Assembly (NCBI GenBank): GCA_949825065.1
Contig: OX463846.1
Coordinates: 18,482,421 to 18,546,420, forward strand
Direction of reading: 5' to 3'
Origin: Odontocerum albicorne
Taxonomy: Eukaryota; Arthropoda; Insecta; Trichoptera; Odontoceridae
DNA length: 64,000 bases
Shown: positions 54,411-64,000 of the stretch, one piece after another
Layout of the letters: each line of letters opens with the position of its first letter
Position numbering within the stretch: the first letter of the stretch is position 1
Program-made: the position numbers and the translations under genes
Notes under the pieces: model-generated
The model's database searches: none
What the model was told of the DNA's origin: nothing
Seen by the model: only the letters and a program-made list of their open reading frames with translations

Positions 54411-54598
54411 AGACTTCCGTGGCTTAGTTGTAAAGATACCTGTCTTCAGACCCAGATATATCGGGTGCGATTCCCGTTGACACGCATTATTCAAAAAAAA
54501 ATATTATCCCTGTAGTTTTCAGTTTAGGCCTCTTTAAAATATTTTTATTTGGTCGTAAAATATTGTCACATGGCAAGAAACGTACTAGGTTGTACTGC
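54411..54598 (+). mobile_element. tRNA-derived SINE, family A (copy 4, full length)
   Basis: Head: CTTCCGTGGCTTAGTTGTAA (A box) and GGGTGCGATTCCC (B box). An A run and body follow, then ATTTGGTCGTAAAATATTGT, CACATGGCAAGAAAC and the terminus GGTTGTACTG. It has the same ends as 12880-13068. Confidence 0.72.
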
Positions 54599-54696
54599 AT
54601 ATAACGAAAATGGAATACAACGACGGAAATATAAAGATTGAAAAATCGGAGAAAAAGTGTTTGAATGTAATGTGAAAATAAGTTAACATATGTGTT

Positions 54697-54772
54697 GCGT
54701 TCAAAAAATATAACACACCACGCGTTCAAAAAGTATAACACTCAACGCATTCAAAAAGTACGACACAAAAAG
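54697..54772. repeat. 25-bp tandem repeat, 3 copies
   Basis: GCGTTCAAAAAATATAACAC at 54697, GCGTTCAAAAAGTATAACAC at 54722 and GCATTCAAAAAGTACGACAC at 54747, 25 bp apart. Confidence 0.93.
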
Positions 54773-55134
54773 TATGTTCTCTATGCTTACACTGACAGGG
54801 AAACGGTATGACGAAATGTTAATTATTATTTTATAAATAAAATATTAAAATACCAAAAAATGTTCTCTTCAGAAAAACTTTTCAAATATATTCGTATAAT
54901 ACATAACGTTTTATTTTGTTTCCGCTTTAATAAAAATGAGGTATTTACTAAAACATCATTTTTATTTTCCGTTTCGGTAGAAAAAATAATGTATTACATA
55001 ACATTTTTTCTACACACGAAAATATCCCGGCGTAAAAATATCATACTTATAATAATAACATCAAATATTACACTTCCTTCACATGTCAATGTTAACCCTC
55101 TCATTGTTAGTGTTCTTACGATAAGTGAAAATTA
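54773..55134. other. Unassigned AT-rich DNA
   Basis: Most of a 123-codon plus-strand frame (54860-55231) lies here. Its composition is Phe/Ile/Asn/Lys-rich and it runs into the tandem array, so I treat it as chance. Confidence 0.45.
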
Positions 55135-55690
55135 TTTTTCAAATATTTTTCCCGATTGCATCGCCCATAATTTTGTTAAAATATTATTTCCGGTCGAATC
55201 GCTAAAACTTTTGTTTAAATCTTTTTTCTGATCGGATCGCTCATAAATTTGTTAGAATCATCTTCCCGATTGTGGCGCTTATATTATAAATATGTTAAAT
55301 CTTCTTCCCGGTTGGATCGCTCATAACTTTGTTTAAATCTTATTCCTGGTCGAATCGCTCATTATTTTGTTTAAATTTATATTACTTCCCGACTGTGGCG
55401 TTTATAAATATGTTTAAATCTTCTTCCTGATTGGATTGCACATAACTTTGTTTTAATCTTTTTCCAGCTCGTGGCGTTTATGAATGTGTTTAAATCTTCA
55501 TTCCGAAATATACCTAATAACATTGTTAAAATGTTCTTTCTTATCAGATCGCTCATAATTTTTTTTTTCTGGACGTATGGCATAAACCTTTGTTTAAATC
55601 TTATAATCGATTGGGTCACACATAACATTGTTTAACCATATTCTCGGTCGTGAGGCTTATAATTATATTTAAATACTTTTACTATTTAAA
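55135..55690. repeat. Degenerate tandem array, about 38-bp unit, about 14 copies
   Basis: The unit is roughly CCCGATTGGATCGCTCATAA followed by CTTTGTTTAAATCTTCTT. Two unit types are mixed: type A has GGATCGCTCATAACTTTG, type B has GTGGCGTTTATAAATATG. Examples: A at about 55215, B at 55270, A at 55308, B at 55390, A at 55430, B at 55470. Units differ strongly from one another, so the array is old. It is not recognisable as coding. Confidence 0.8.
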
Positions 55691-56134
55691 GGGCTAACAA
55701 CTTTATATTTTTCACAATACCGTTCATAGTATTTATCATTGTGACTTCCATTAAAGTATTTGACGAATTCTCTTTCTTTATATCAACACTCCGCACTTTG
55801 CTAAGTAGCCGTTAAGGCTAATCCTATTACGTTCATCACTTTATCGGTATAACGTATGGAAGATCTTCCCCTTTTTAATATACCACCCTTTCACGACTTT
55901 AGTAACCATAAGTCTTTCGATTCGTCTTTTTCAGCACAATCTGTTTTAATTTTCTAAATTAATGAAAGTTCTGAAGCATGTTCATAATTTTGATTAAAAA
56001 AATGTTTTATGCTCAGAGACCAAGTCGATCTAAGCATAAAATGTATGCAGTATGACACGTTCCTACCTAAGCTTGTGCATAGATAGAAACGTGCCGTGAT
56101 ACTCTTCAGTCACATAAATTATAAAAAAGAATAA
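55691..56134. other. Unassigned AT-rich DNA
   Basis: A loose inverted repeat near 56025-56095 (CTAAGCATA...TGTGCATAGATAG) is weak. Nothing else recognised. Confidence 0.4.
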
Positions 56135-56345
56135 AATTTAGTTGAAGAGCGTGGTCAGGAGATAAAATTTATTTAAATCGCACTATGTGAATTTACGTGT
56201 TAAGAAATATTGAAGTAGGAAGATAACTCGCAATTAGCCATCGTATGTGTTGAAAATATTTTGAACGATGAACAAAATCTGCCTAGGACCTTTTTTACCA
56301 GATGAAAGACAATCGTTTTATCATCTAGGCTACGCGATCAATACA
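56135..56345 (-). mobile_element. tRNA-derived SINE, family B (diverged)
   Basis: Minus strand: head GCGTAGCCTAGATGATAAAA (A box); body TTTCAACACATACGATGGCT; tail ending ATCTCCTGACCACGCTCTTC. Collinear with 32471-32800, with a degraded B box. Confidence 0.6.
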
Positions 56346-56864
56346 TTGGGTAAGCCTACAGATTATTTAATTAAAGAAAATAATCGAAATGTACTTTTTA
56401 AGTATTTCACTCTTTCTCTCTCGAAATCGCATAGATAATAATCGATCCTTTAATATGGACAAACCTGATTATTGGAATTTTATTTCAGTTTCTTATTTTA
56501 ACCGCTATTCTGTACACATGAAATTTTAATTAAAATTTTAAAATGTTCAATGAAAAGCAAAATGGAAATCAATATGTTTATTATAATTATTTGAATGACA
56601 AAATTTAGTCTACGATAACATTTAACTGTGGCAACCACAGGGTTAAAAGCTTGAAATAACTTCATATTTCTAGGAAATATATCAAAAATATATATAAAAC
56701 CAGATCATTATTCACGGTATATTCTTAACTTGACGCAAACAACAAATTCGATTAAAATATATATTTTTCTTTCATACACAAATACCATAGAGCTTCGAAT
56801 ATGTAAATGCCAAAAAGGATAAAGTGCCAAACTTTCCTATTACAGCATATGTTTACCACCTGTT
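56346..56864. other. Unassigned AT-rich DNA
   Basis: Nothing recognised. Confidence 0.45.
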
Positions 56865-57245
56865 TTACATCCATACATCTTCTATAACAACTTCTTATTT
56901 CAAAATGTAATCATTTTGATTCGAAAACTTTTCTCGGTCGTCCTTTACCACGACTCCCACCATATATATGTTTTCATTAGCGTATTTAGTCAATATTCCG
57001 TCAGTAATCCGTTCAACACCTCCAAATCACCTCAACAGCTCTTTGTTAACCTACTTAATATGTCAGTTTTAGCTCGCATTTATCAAAAATAATAACTGTT
57101 TTATTCTGTCACACACTGATATACCACATATTATTATCAGTGCGCTCATTTCACTGCATTTACTCGGCTCGTTTCATATATTTTCCACGTTCACGTTTTA
57201 CTCCCATACATCAGTGTTGACATTAATATACTGTTGAGAACTATC
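56865..57245 (-). pseudogene. RTE-type LINE, C-terminal half (minus strand)
   Basis: Read from about 57220 down, with frame changes: a Y-M-G-V-K-R-E-like trace of the ETW block, CSEMSALIIICGISVCDRIK (like VEMRALRIICGISVYDRI), then a trace of the WFGHVERM block, LTKYANENIYGGSRGKGRPR and KVFESK, then CMDV. It belongs to the same subfamily as 28655-29175 but is on the opposite strand. The G-R-G-K-G-R-P-R block is the clearest evidence. Dead. Confidence 0.68.
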
Positions 57246-58942
57246 ATTATGCAAATCTTGACCTTATTTGGTTTCAATATATGTATTTTAGTGGGTTTGT
57301 TTCCTTTTGCAACTAGCCAAACAATATATTTTCCACCATACAGACATCGATCTTCAAAATCTTTCGAAAAAATAACTCTTTCAGAGCATGATTTTTTTAT
57401 TGTTCATGCGAAGGTTGTTTACTAATCAAACAAGTTTACTGTGCATTTTTACAACAAAATTGTATGGTCGTGACACCTACTGTGGAATCAACTCCCGGTC
57501 TCTTCTTCATAGATTTAAATTCAGACTGCAGACTAGTATATGCTATGTTCCTTCATATTCTAGTTGGTGTGTAAAACAACTATTTTTCAACTCAGTGACT
57601 GCTGATTTCATTTTCATTGGTTCAACTATAAACAGCAAAAATTTAATATATTGTATATATAAGTATTCTATAAAAAAATACGCTTGTTAATATTTTGCTA
57701 AATACTTAAAAATTGCGGTTTTGGCAAGTACGTCACTAAATTGTACTAAATATGGTGAATGCTCAATCAATAAATACGGTACACACTTCTAGCACTCTTC
57801 AACATATTTGGATTGATAATGTTAAAGAGTATGTCCTTCATTGAAGAGAATAGTGGATTTGTGATGTTGAAAAGAAAAGGTTTTGCTCCTGTTAATCGAG
57901 TGATTTGGGTTAAGAACCACTTGAATAAGCATTTAACTCACAATCCGTCGTTAAACGTATGGGTTATTCGTTAGTATACTCGTATGGTTAATGAGTAATT
58001 TTAACCTCGTAAAACTCTTGACCAGTCTCGGGCTTTTTTTTGGATACCATATAGAATCAAATAAAAAAGTTTACTAAACTAACAAAAAATCGAAGAATGC
58101 AAAAGATTTCACAGTTCTTAAACATTTGTCCATCAAGTCAATCATCAATGAACCACAAACACTTCCGATGTAACATGAAATCAGTATGACTTAAGCATTG
58201 CTCATGTAACAAACCGGCATCTTTTCGACTGGAGAGATCCTAGGAATATGAGGTAGAAATACGTGTAGTGATGATAAAATGGCATTACAAACTAATTAAT
58301 GGTTAAATATTCGAAAAAAATACGTTTTTATAATAATGTTAAATCCCAAACTTGTTTCGATAACTGATGAGATGAATTTTGTATAATCCATCGCATACGT
58401 ATATTTCATATTCCATACATATTTATTGTAATGTCATATTTTGACAGACCTGAGCTACTCCAACACAATTCGACTAATTGGTTTACCTATTCCCACCAGA
58501 CCTACACGTCAACATCAATTACTTCATCCCAAAATTTTCACAGTAAGCTACATTATGTGAACCACGGCTGATATAAATAACCTTAATTGCGTAGACTTAA
58601 TTATGACTGTGGGTAACATTCACATTTTCAATGACTTTGAGCTATATAGTTTCAATTTAACAATGCCCATCTCAATTTAATCAAGAGTTTATACGTTCAA
58701 TCATGTAATTCTTCTGTAGATTCGAAAGCATGAGTATGTTTTTTTAAACCTATTTTAGAGAATACCGATGAAATCATCGTCACCGCTACAATCCAGGATG
58801 GGTATTGGCTGACTACAAGATTATCTGGCACTTACTTTTATTAGAAGCATCCTTCATCAATTAGTTATTCCTAGTAAGGATCTTTCTGATCATGGACTTG
58901 TGAGCATGCAGCGTGAATTTGGTACCAGTTACAAACTTCATA
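57246..58942. other. Unassigned AT-rich DNA
   Basis: Overlapping frames 57234-57425 and 57388-57690 show no motif. Nothing else recognised. Confidence 0.45.
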
Positions 58943-59080
58943 TTGCCCCCGTGATCTAGTAGGTAAGATGTCGGACTTTTAACCTAGGAATTATAGGTTC
59001 CAGCTGGAACCCAATATTTTTTTAAAAGGGTTCCATTGTGTTTTTTATGGTGGCATTGACATATTTCTGATTAGTTAAAT
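58943..59080 (+). mobile_element. tRNA-derived SINE, family A (truncated)
   Basis: CCCCGTGATCTAGTAGGTAA (A box), ATAGGTTCCAGCTGGAAC (degraded B box), then TTTTTTTAAAAGGGTTCCAT and TTCTGATTAGTT. The 3' stem-loop tail is lost. Confidence 0.6.
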
Positions 59081-59719
59081 ATTTAAAAACACTGATTGAT
59101 TATTAATAATGTGTTATAATCTGACCAAAAAGTTAGCCAGTGTTAATTAAGAAATAAATGTCAATATGTACGTCATTTCTCAAACGTAAAGTCTTCATTA
59201 AATAAATAATTTTCGTATCGCTCACCGATCCATCGATAGAATCGATTTTTCAAAACTAATAATCAGTCGTTCGTTTTTTTATTAACTCTCTGATTTATTT
59301 ATGTGTTTATTGCCAAGGAAATTTCAATCTCTTCCACCAACCATACAACTGTTTAACAAAGATTCGAGCGACATTATTATTTATAAATATAAAAAAATAA
59401 ACAATACCAAAATGACATATGGTAAATAAAAAAATACAAGCAACACAAATAAAATTTAAAAAAGCAAATTTAACAAGATCATCAATAGCCAAATACAGAA
59501 GGGGAAATTGGGACAAATATGTAGAAAATACGGAAAAACACACAATGTCAAGGGGGGTGCAATATATTTTAATTTTAATTTTTGAAGCACGTCAACTGTA
59601 TCGTAAGTGTTGAATTGGCTAGTTATTGAAGCTAACAGCATGGACAGTAAAAAACTATGGGAAAAATGAGGAGCGATGAACTGGAAACGTCGAAACGTAA
59701 CACGTAATACGTAATAGCC
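59081..59719. other. Mostly unassigned AT-rich DNA
   Basis: Apart from the SINE tail at 59305-59352, nothing is recognised. Overlapping frames on both strands at 59307-59641 lack motifs. Confidence 0.4.
59305..59352 (-). mobile_element. SINE family A tail
   Basis: Minus strand: ATGGTTGGTGGAAGAGATTG, then CCTTGGCAATAAA. It is the terminal part only. Confidence 0.5.
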
Positions 59720-60383
59720 CGGACAAGTCTTCTGTGGAATTCATCACAAGATCTGGTATATCACAAGGATCTAATTTAAGTTCCCTGCTATTTCTCATAT
59801 GAATAGACAATATATAAAAGTCCATCAGTCACTCGACATGTTTATTGTCGCTGACGACTTGAAAATTTTCTACAAGGTTAATTCACTTTACGATTGTGCA
59901 CAGTTACAACAGGACCTAGACTTTCTTGTTTCCTTGACTAAGCAAAATCATCTCCTGTTCAATATAAATAAATCCGCTGTGTATCCTATAGTCAATCATT
60001 TTCACAAACCCACCATCAGCATACTGTACAGGGCTTAGCATTAAACAGAGTTTCTGAATTCAAATATTTGGGCGAGACCTTTGAGGTCAGGCTCACATTC
60101 GTTAACCATGTCTCGCGTTTGATATCGGACTGTTACAAACTACTCGTTTTTATAATGAAAATATCAAGAGAGTTTAACAGTATCGAGATCCTTCGTAACT
60201 TGTATAATTATGTAATAAGAACCAAATAGGATATGCATCTGCAGTGTTGGTTCCTCATCAGCTCAAAAATAAAAACAATATAGAACACATACAAAAAAAT
60301 CCTCAGTTATCCATGGTACAGAACAAAGGGAGATTACCCAAAATATGCTCACCACGTCGAACTTCTCACGGTGTGTAATTATT
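59720..60383 (+). pseudogene. Non-LTR reverse transcriptase, 5' part (split by mariner)
   Basis: Plus strand: GISQGSNLSSLLFL (about 59751-59794), equivalent to the G-V-P-Q-G-S-x-L-G-P-L-L-F motif; VADDLKIFYKVNSLYDCAQL (59847-59905) with the catalytic A-D-D; LFNINKS (59958-59978); SEFKYLGETFEVRLTFVNHV (60055-60112); and LISDCYKLLVFIMK (60119-60160). Order and spacing are those of the palm and thumb of CR1/Jockey-type LINE polymerases. Stops and frame changes occur near 59795, 60038 and 60225. The element is interrupted at 60384 by the mariner and probably resumes at 61634. Without repair of frames it cannot make an active enzyme. Confidence 0.8.
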
Positions 60384-61633
60384 CAAGGGTGTCTACTTAA
60401 GTTTTGAGACAGACAAGTAAAAACAAATGTTTATCATCGAAAATGGCTTTATTGTTTTTAAAAATATTTTCCATGAAGATCAATACACTTTTGCATGCGT
60501 TTGAACCAATTTTCGAAGCACTTTTTCCACTCCGAATGAGGTAACTTCAAAACATGCGTTTTGAACGCATCAACCGCTTCTTCAAGCGTCGAAAAACGTT
60601 GACCTTGCAATTTATTTTTGATGTTCGGGAATAAAAATAAGTCATTGGGTGCCAAATCAGGGCTGTACGGCGGATGACCCATCAATTCGATGTTTTGAGT
60701 GCTCAAAAAGTCACTTGTTTGAGCCGATGTGTGAGAACTCGCATTGTCGTGGTGGAGGCTGATCCGTCTTCAGCGGTTGATTTTCCTCATTTTTTTTAAC
60801 ACTTTCGGCAAACAAATGGTGGTTTACCATTTAAAATTGACCGTACAACGTTCCATTAAAGACATTGTTGTGACATGACCATTTATACCGAAGAAACAAG
60901 CCACCATTTGCTTCGAAGTGCTTGGTGCGCGAACAACTTTTGTTGGATCTGGCTCGTCTTGAAAGACCCATGCAGTCGACTGCTGTTTAGTTTCTAGCTC
61001 ATATGCATAGATCCATGATTCATTGCAGGTCATAATCTTATAGACGTCTTTTGAAGCACCGCGATCGAATTTTTTCAACATTTCTTTGGACCAATCGACA
61101 CGAGCCTTTTTATGAGCGATTATCAAATTATGCGGTATACAACGCGAACAAATCTTTTTGACGGCCAAGTGTTCATGCAATATTTAATGTATGACAGTAG
61201 AACTTATGTACAAACATGCATCAATCTCACGATAAGTTTCCTGACGATCTTGCAATATCAGTTCACGCACAGCATCGATGTTTTCTGGCACAACAACCGA
61301 TTTTGGACGACCTTCATGAAATTCGTCCTGGAGCAAATTATGACCACGATTAAATTCGAAAAACTAGCAAAACACAGTGGCTCGGGATGGCGCTTTATCG
61401 CCAAAAGTCGAAGCGAGAGTTGATTGGTACACTGTTGTTAAGTTAGTCCACGTTGAAAATCATAAAAAATCATCGCACGAAAATGTTCACGATTTAATTC
61501 CATTTTTGGCCGAGATGAATTTTTCAAGTTAGTGTAAACAACACAAATAGTCAAATTTTACGATGCTGATGTCAGATTTGACGTATCTACAATGGTTTTG
61601 CGATATATCTCAAAACTTAAGTAGCAACCCTTG
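60384..61633 (-). mobile_element. Complete mariner element (1250 bp), inactive
   Basis: Terminal inverted repeats begin CAAGGGTGTCTACTTAAG (left) and, read inward from the right, CAAGGGTTGCTACTTAAG; both continue TTTTGAGA, for 24 of 26 matches. The right flank is TA, the expected mariner target; the left flank is TT, consistent with one mutation. A length near 1.25 kb is typical. It carries a minus-strand transposase pseudogene (60458-61503) and has landed inside the LINE at 59720-62070. Confidence 0.92.
60458..61503 (-). pseudogene. Mariner transposase (D,D34D), inactivated
   Basis: Starts at ATG 61503 with MELNREHFRAMIFYDFQRGL. After a decayed middle part it reads IAHKKARVDWSKEMLKKFDR, IMTCNESWIYAYELETKQQS, WVFQDEPDPTKV, then HHDNASSHTSAQTSDF and YSPDLAPNDLFLFPNIKNKL, ending LHGKYF before a stop at 60458. 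The second and third catalytic Asp are 34 residues apart, as in mariners. The first catalytic position, normally G-D-E-S-W, reads C-N-E-S-W (codon 61022-61024), so it is Asn. Together with internal stops and frame changes this makes it catalytically dead. Length, about 349 codons, is normal for the family. Confidence 0.9.
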
Positions 61634-62070
61634 TAAAAATTATTGCAATATTCTTACTAAAGGTTTTTCACGGTTACTTTAACTGTTCGGCGATACTAGA
61701 AGCACTAAGTTTATATGTACCTAATAAATAAAGCCGTGCAAGGAATCACCCTCTGTTCTACTACCAACTTACAGGACAAATATTATGGCTAAACACTCAG
61801 ACACGCGTGGTATAGAGATATTGAAACAACTGAATGACGCTGTGAATATATTTTCGGTACCGCCTAGCAGTATGAGAAGAATCCTGAAAAGAATTCCTAA
61901 CGAATAAGCTAACTAGAAGCAGATCCTATTTGAGTAACAGGAGAAATTCGTGTAAGGGGATGAAAAAAAAACAGATTTCTGCTGAGTCAAAACGTGAGCC
62001 CGTGATCGGAAAGTCGTTGAAATTTTTCGACGAGATATGAGGATGTGGCGGGACAGGGTTAAATATAATT
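61634..62070 (+). pseudogene. Probable 3' part of the split LINE
   Basis: Directly after the mariner, LTKGFSRLL-like text and then, in another frame, LLPTYRTNIMAKHSDTRGIE and ILKQLNDAVNIFSVPPSSMR (about 61757-61905) are plausible C-terminal LINE sequence. This is inferred mainly from position: the mariner is a discrete insertion, so its two flanks were once continuous. Confidence 0.5.
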
Positions 62071-62654
62071 GTATAGAAGTGACAATATGTGGGTATTTTA
62101 AACGTTTGTCATATTCAACCGGTTTAGAGATATGTGATAAGGTGCGATATGATCGTATTTACGTATTGTTATGCAAATAATGAAATTCAATACAAATCTT
62201 CCAATGAAATGGAATGAAACTATCGCACAAAACGAATACACGTCTTATTATATGAATAAATTATGCTGAAACGATATATTAAAATAGTTATATATATATA
62301 AAATATTTCCATTCCACTGCGTCAGCCAGTATCATGCGTAACGACATTCAATCAATCATTTTAAAAATAACTGAGTAGATCGAAGCAAGATACATATTTA
62401 GCGTTTTCCTTTCCTTGCTTCATCATCATCATTATTGAGAAATCTTTTGATAAAATTTTGCTTATTGTAGAAACGAGAAATTTTGTAAAATTCCACTTTT
62501 AAAAAGCGAACAAAAGAGAAACTCATAAAATATCATATATTTAACGACACCTACAAGCATACCTATAAATGGAGCAAAGTCATATTTATAAAAAAAACAT
62601 ATCATAAGAAATAACCGAAAAAATTCCAAGTCACATAAAGCCAGCTTTTTACGT
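62071..62654. other. Unassigned AT-rich DNA
   Basis: A short TA run lies near 62290. Earlier parts of the PLE (its reverse transcriptase) are not recognisable here. Confidence 0.4.
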
Positions 62655-63185
62655 ATTTAACAGGAAAGGCAAAATTGGAATACTTAGCAACAGTGGTTTG
62701 TATAAACTTTTATGTGCTGACTGTGATAATTTCTATATAGGAAAGACATGAAGAACATTTGAATAGAGATTTCGTGAACACAAATCCGGCTTAACAAATC
62801 CTCTAATTTATTCTGAAGTCACCGTGAAAACGATATATTTTCTATCGATGATGCAAAATTCTTACATATCAGTAGTAACGGAAATAAATTAGACAGATTA
62901 GAGGTCCTAGAAATTTCTTAGTCAGTGCATCGGTGTAAACATCTAGCAAACACATAATATATTCCCAGAATCTCGCCGCTGCTCATTGAGGTTGTCTCCT
63001 ATATCCCTCCACCCACAGTTCCCAACCCGAATGTTTACCATTATAAGTGTGTATGTCGGTACCAGTTTGAACAGAATTCAGTCTTGTTTGTGCTCCCCTG
63101 AGGATGAAGGGAAAGCCTTGAAGCCGGTAGAGTTATACCGTTACAAAAAGCGGAATAAATAGTCTTTGATTAAACAAATAACAAG
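62655..63185 (+). mobile_element. Penelope-like element with GIY-YIG endonuclease remnant (copy G)
   Basis: From about 62674 the plus strand reads IGILSNSGLYKLLCADC, DNFYIGKT, a stop, RTFE, a stop, and RFREHKSG (to about 62791). G-L-Y, Y-I-G and R-x-F-x-x-R-F-x-E-H are the core of GIY-YIG nucleases. The C-x-x-C just before Y-I-G is a feature of the Penelope endonuclease group. After a frame change: NDIFSIDDAKFLHISSNGNK, LDRLEVLEIS and YIPRISPLL, as in copy B. The 3' end (about 63085-63185) has CTGAGGATGAAGGGAAAGCC, TTGAAGCCGGTAG, TTATACCGTTACAAAAAG and GGAATAAATAG. The GAAA of the hammerhead-like core is changed to GAAG. In-frame stops show the protein is dead. The polymerase domain is missing. 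Confidence 0.88.
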
Positions 63186-63314
63186 ACATTTATTCACTTA
63201 ATGATCCATTACCTGGTGCTTATAATAACCATACTTAAATTTTAAAAGCGTTCTAGCAGTCATTATTTTATTCTCAACAAAGATTTAATTCAACTTTTTC
63301 AATTTAAAATTTAA

Positions 63315-63625
63315 GGGCTTTTAATATCTGATAAAGACGCTTTACTTCTACCCAGAGGCTTCGGGTTGAATTCTCGAAAGTTTCGAAAAAAAGGGTCACA
63401 GTCTGGTATAAATACAAATACCCAACTTGTACGAGTGCTGATGCTTTTTTACAAGCGAAGCAGTATTTTCAATATGTGCGATGAAGAATCACGAGCTTAG
63501 TGCCTCTTGATGTGGTTCTAAGTCCAAATGCTTGATTACTGTGGTCGAAGACAGTGCCCGGACGGCGCTTATCAAGGTGTACTTACAACTAGTTCAGATA
63601 TATTCAGGAATATAATACGATAAAA
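63315..63625 (+). mobile_element. tRNA-derived SINE, family B (copy at right edge)
   Basis: Head: CTGATAAAGACGCTTTACTT, then GGGTTGAATTCTC (B box). Body: AAAGGGTCACAGTCTGGTAT, AGCAGTATTTTCAATATGTG. Tail: TGGTCGAAGACAGTGCCCGG, TCAGATATATTCAGGAATAT, AATACGATAAAA. Collinear with 32471-32800. Confidence 0.68.
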
Positions 63626-64000
63626 CAATGCTAAATAACTCTTTCTTATTTTACCTTTCCTTATGTCATCTACTTCCTTATGGGGCATCCTTATATGCTA
63701 AAATTCTGACACCTCATATCTCTCATCATCTGATCTAGACTTTAGCGCTGTGTGAAATTTATATCGGTGTTTTCAGGTCGATAACAAACCTTTCATCGTT
63801 AATAGAGTTCACTGTAACCATTATATGAAAATATTTTGTAACTTCTCGGCAAAGGATTTTAGAATCTTCTCAATTCGCATCGCTCACCAAGTCTTAAAAC
63901 CTTCTAAATATTTTGCTACGGTACTTTTAATTACATATCTGTTTTATAATGGTAAGTATCTAAAGTTCTTTAATTAATTATGGTAATTTCTAATTCCCCT
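63626..64000. other. Unassigned AT-rich DNA
   Basis: Nothing recognised up to the window edge. Confidence 0.45.

Noticed and set aside
54860..55231. 123-codon plus-strand frame
   Set aside because: Low-complexity AT-driven composition, and its 3' part lies in the degenerate 38-bp array.

Overview
This is an AT-rich, gene-poor stretch of an animal nuclear genome, most likely an insect or other arthropod. I base that on the repeats: D,D34D mariners, many RTE-type non-LTR retrotransposon (LINE) fragments, Penelope-like elements (PLEs), hAT and piggyBac-type non-autonomous elements, and several tRNA-derived SINE families. I found no host exon I would defend, no functional tRNA or rRNA gene, no CRISPR array and no LTR retrotransposon. 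Nearly every long open frame is a decayed transposon or an antisense shadow of one. The window looks intergenic or intronic.

Layout. 0-9 kb: a palindromic PLE end (1.4 kb), a short hAT element (2.8-3.2 kb), a long decayed RTE LINE (4.2-5.8 kb), an RTE C-terminus on the minus strand (6.3 kb) and an inverted pair of SINEs (6.8 and 8.0 kb). 10-16.4 kb: a CR1/Jockey-like LINE 3' end, an IS630/Tc1-type transposase fragment carrying a 5'-truncated LINE with a 12-bp target duplication, and a broken mariner joined to a PLE tail. 16.7-23 kb: two PLE copies, a 107-bp tandem array, RTE fragments and a 45-bp tandem array. 24-34 kb: LINE fragments on both strands, a TTAA-flanked piggyBac-type MITE and SINEs. 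34-45 kb: mostly unassigned AT-rich DNA with a local duplication, a second copy of the 14.1-kb LINE end and a palindromic PLE end. 45-50 kb: a hAT element with an RTE fragment inside it, a cluster of tandem repeats, another RTE fragment and another palindromic PLE end. 50-59 kb: SINEs, a degenerate 38-bp array and a minus-strand RTE fragment. 59.7-63.6 kb: a LINE reverse transcriptase split by a complete but dead mariner, then a PLE with a recognisable GIY-YIG endonuclease domain, then a SINE.

Most notable is the PLE family. Seven copies share one 3' end. The better copies keep a hammerhead-ribozyme-like core (CUGANGA, short stem, GAAA, short stem). One copy encodes the GIY-YIG endonuclease. 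Three copies are snap-back palindromes whose right arms have lost the ribozyme-like core. The elements do not form a pathway. What they show is layered insertion history, and the SINEs presumably relied on LINE machinery through a shared 3' stem-loop. All identifications come from reading the sequence; family names are by motif recognition and no database search was run.
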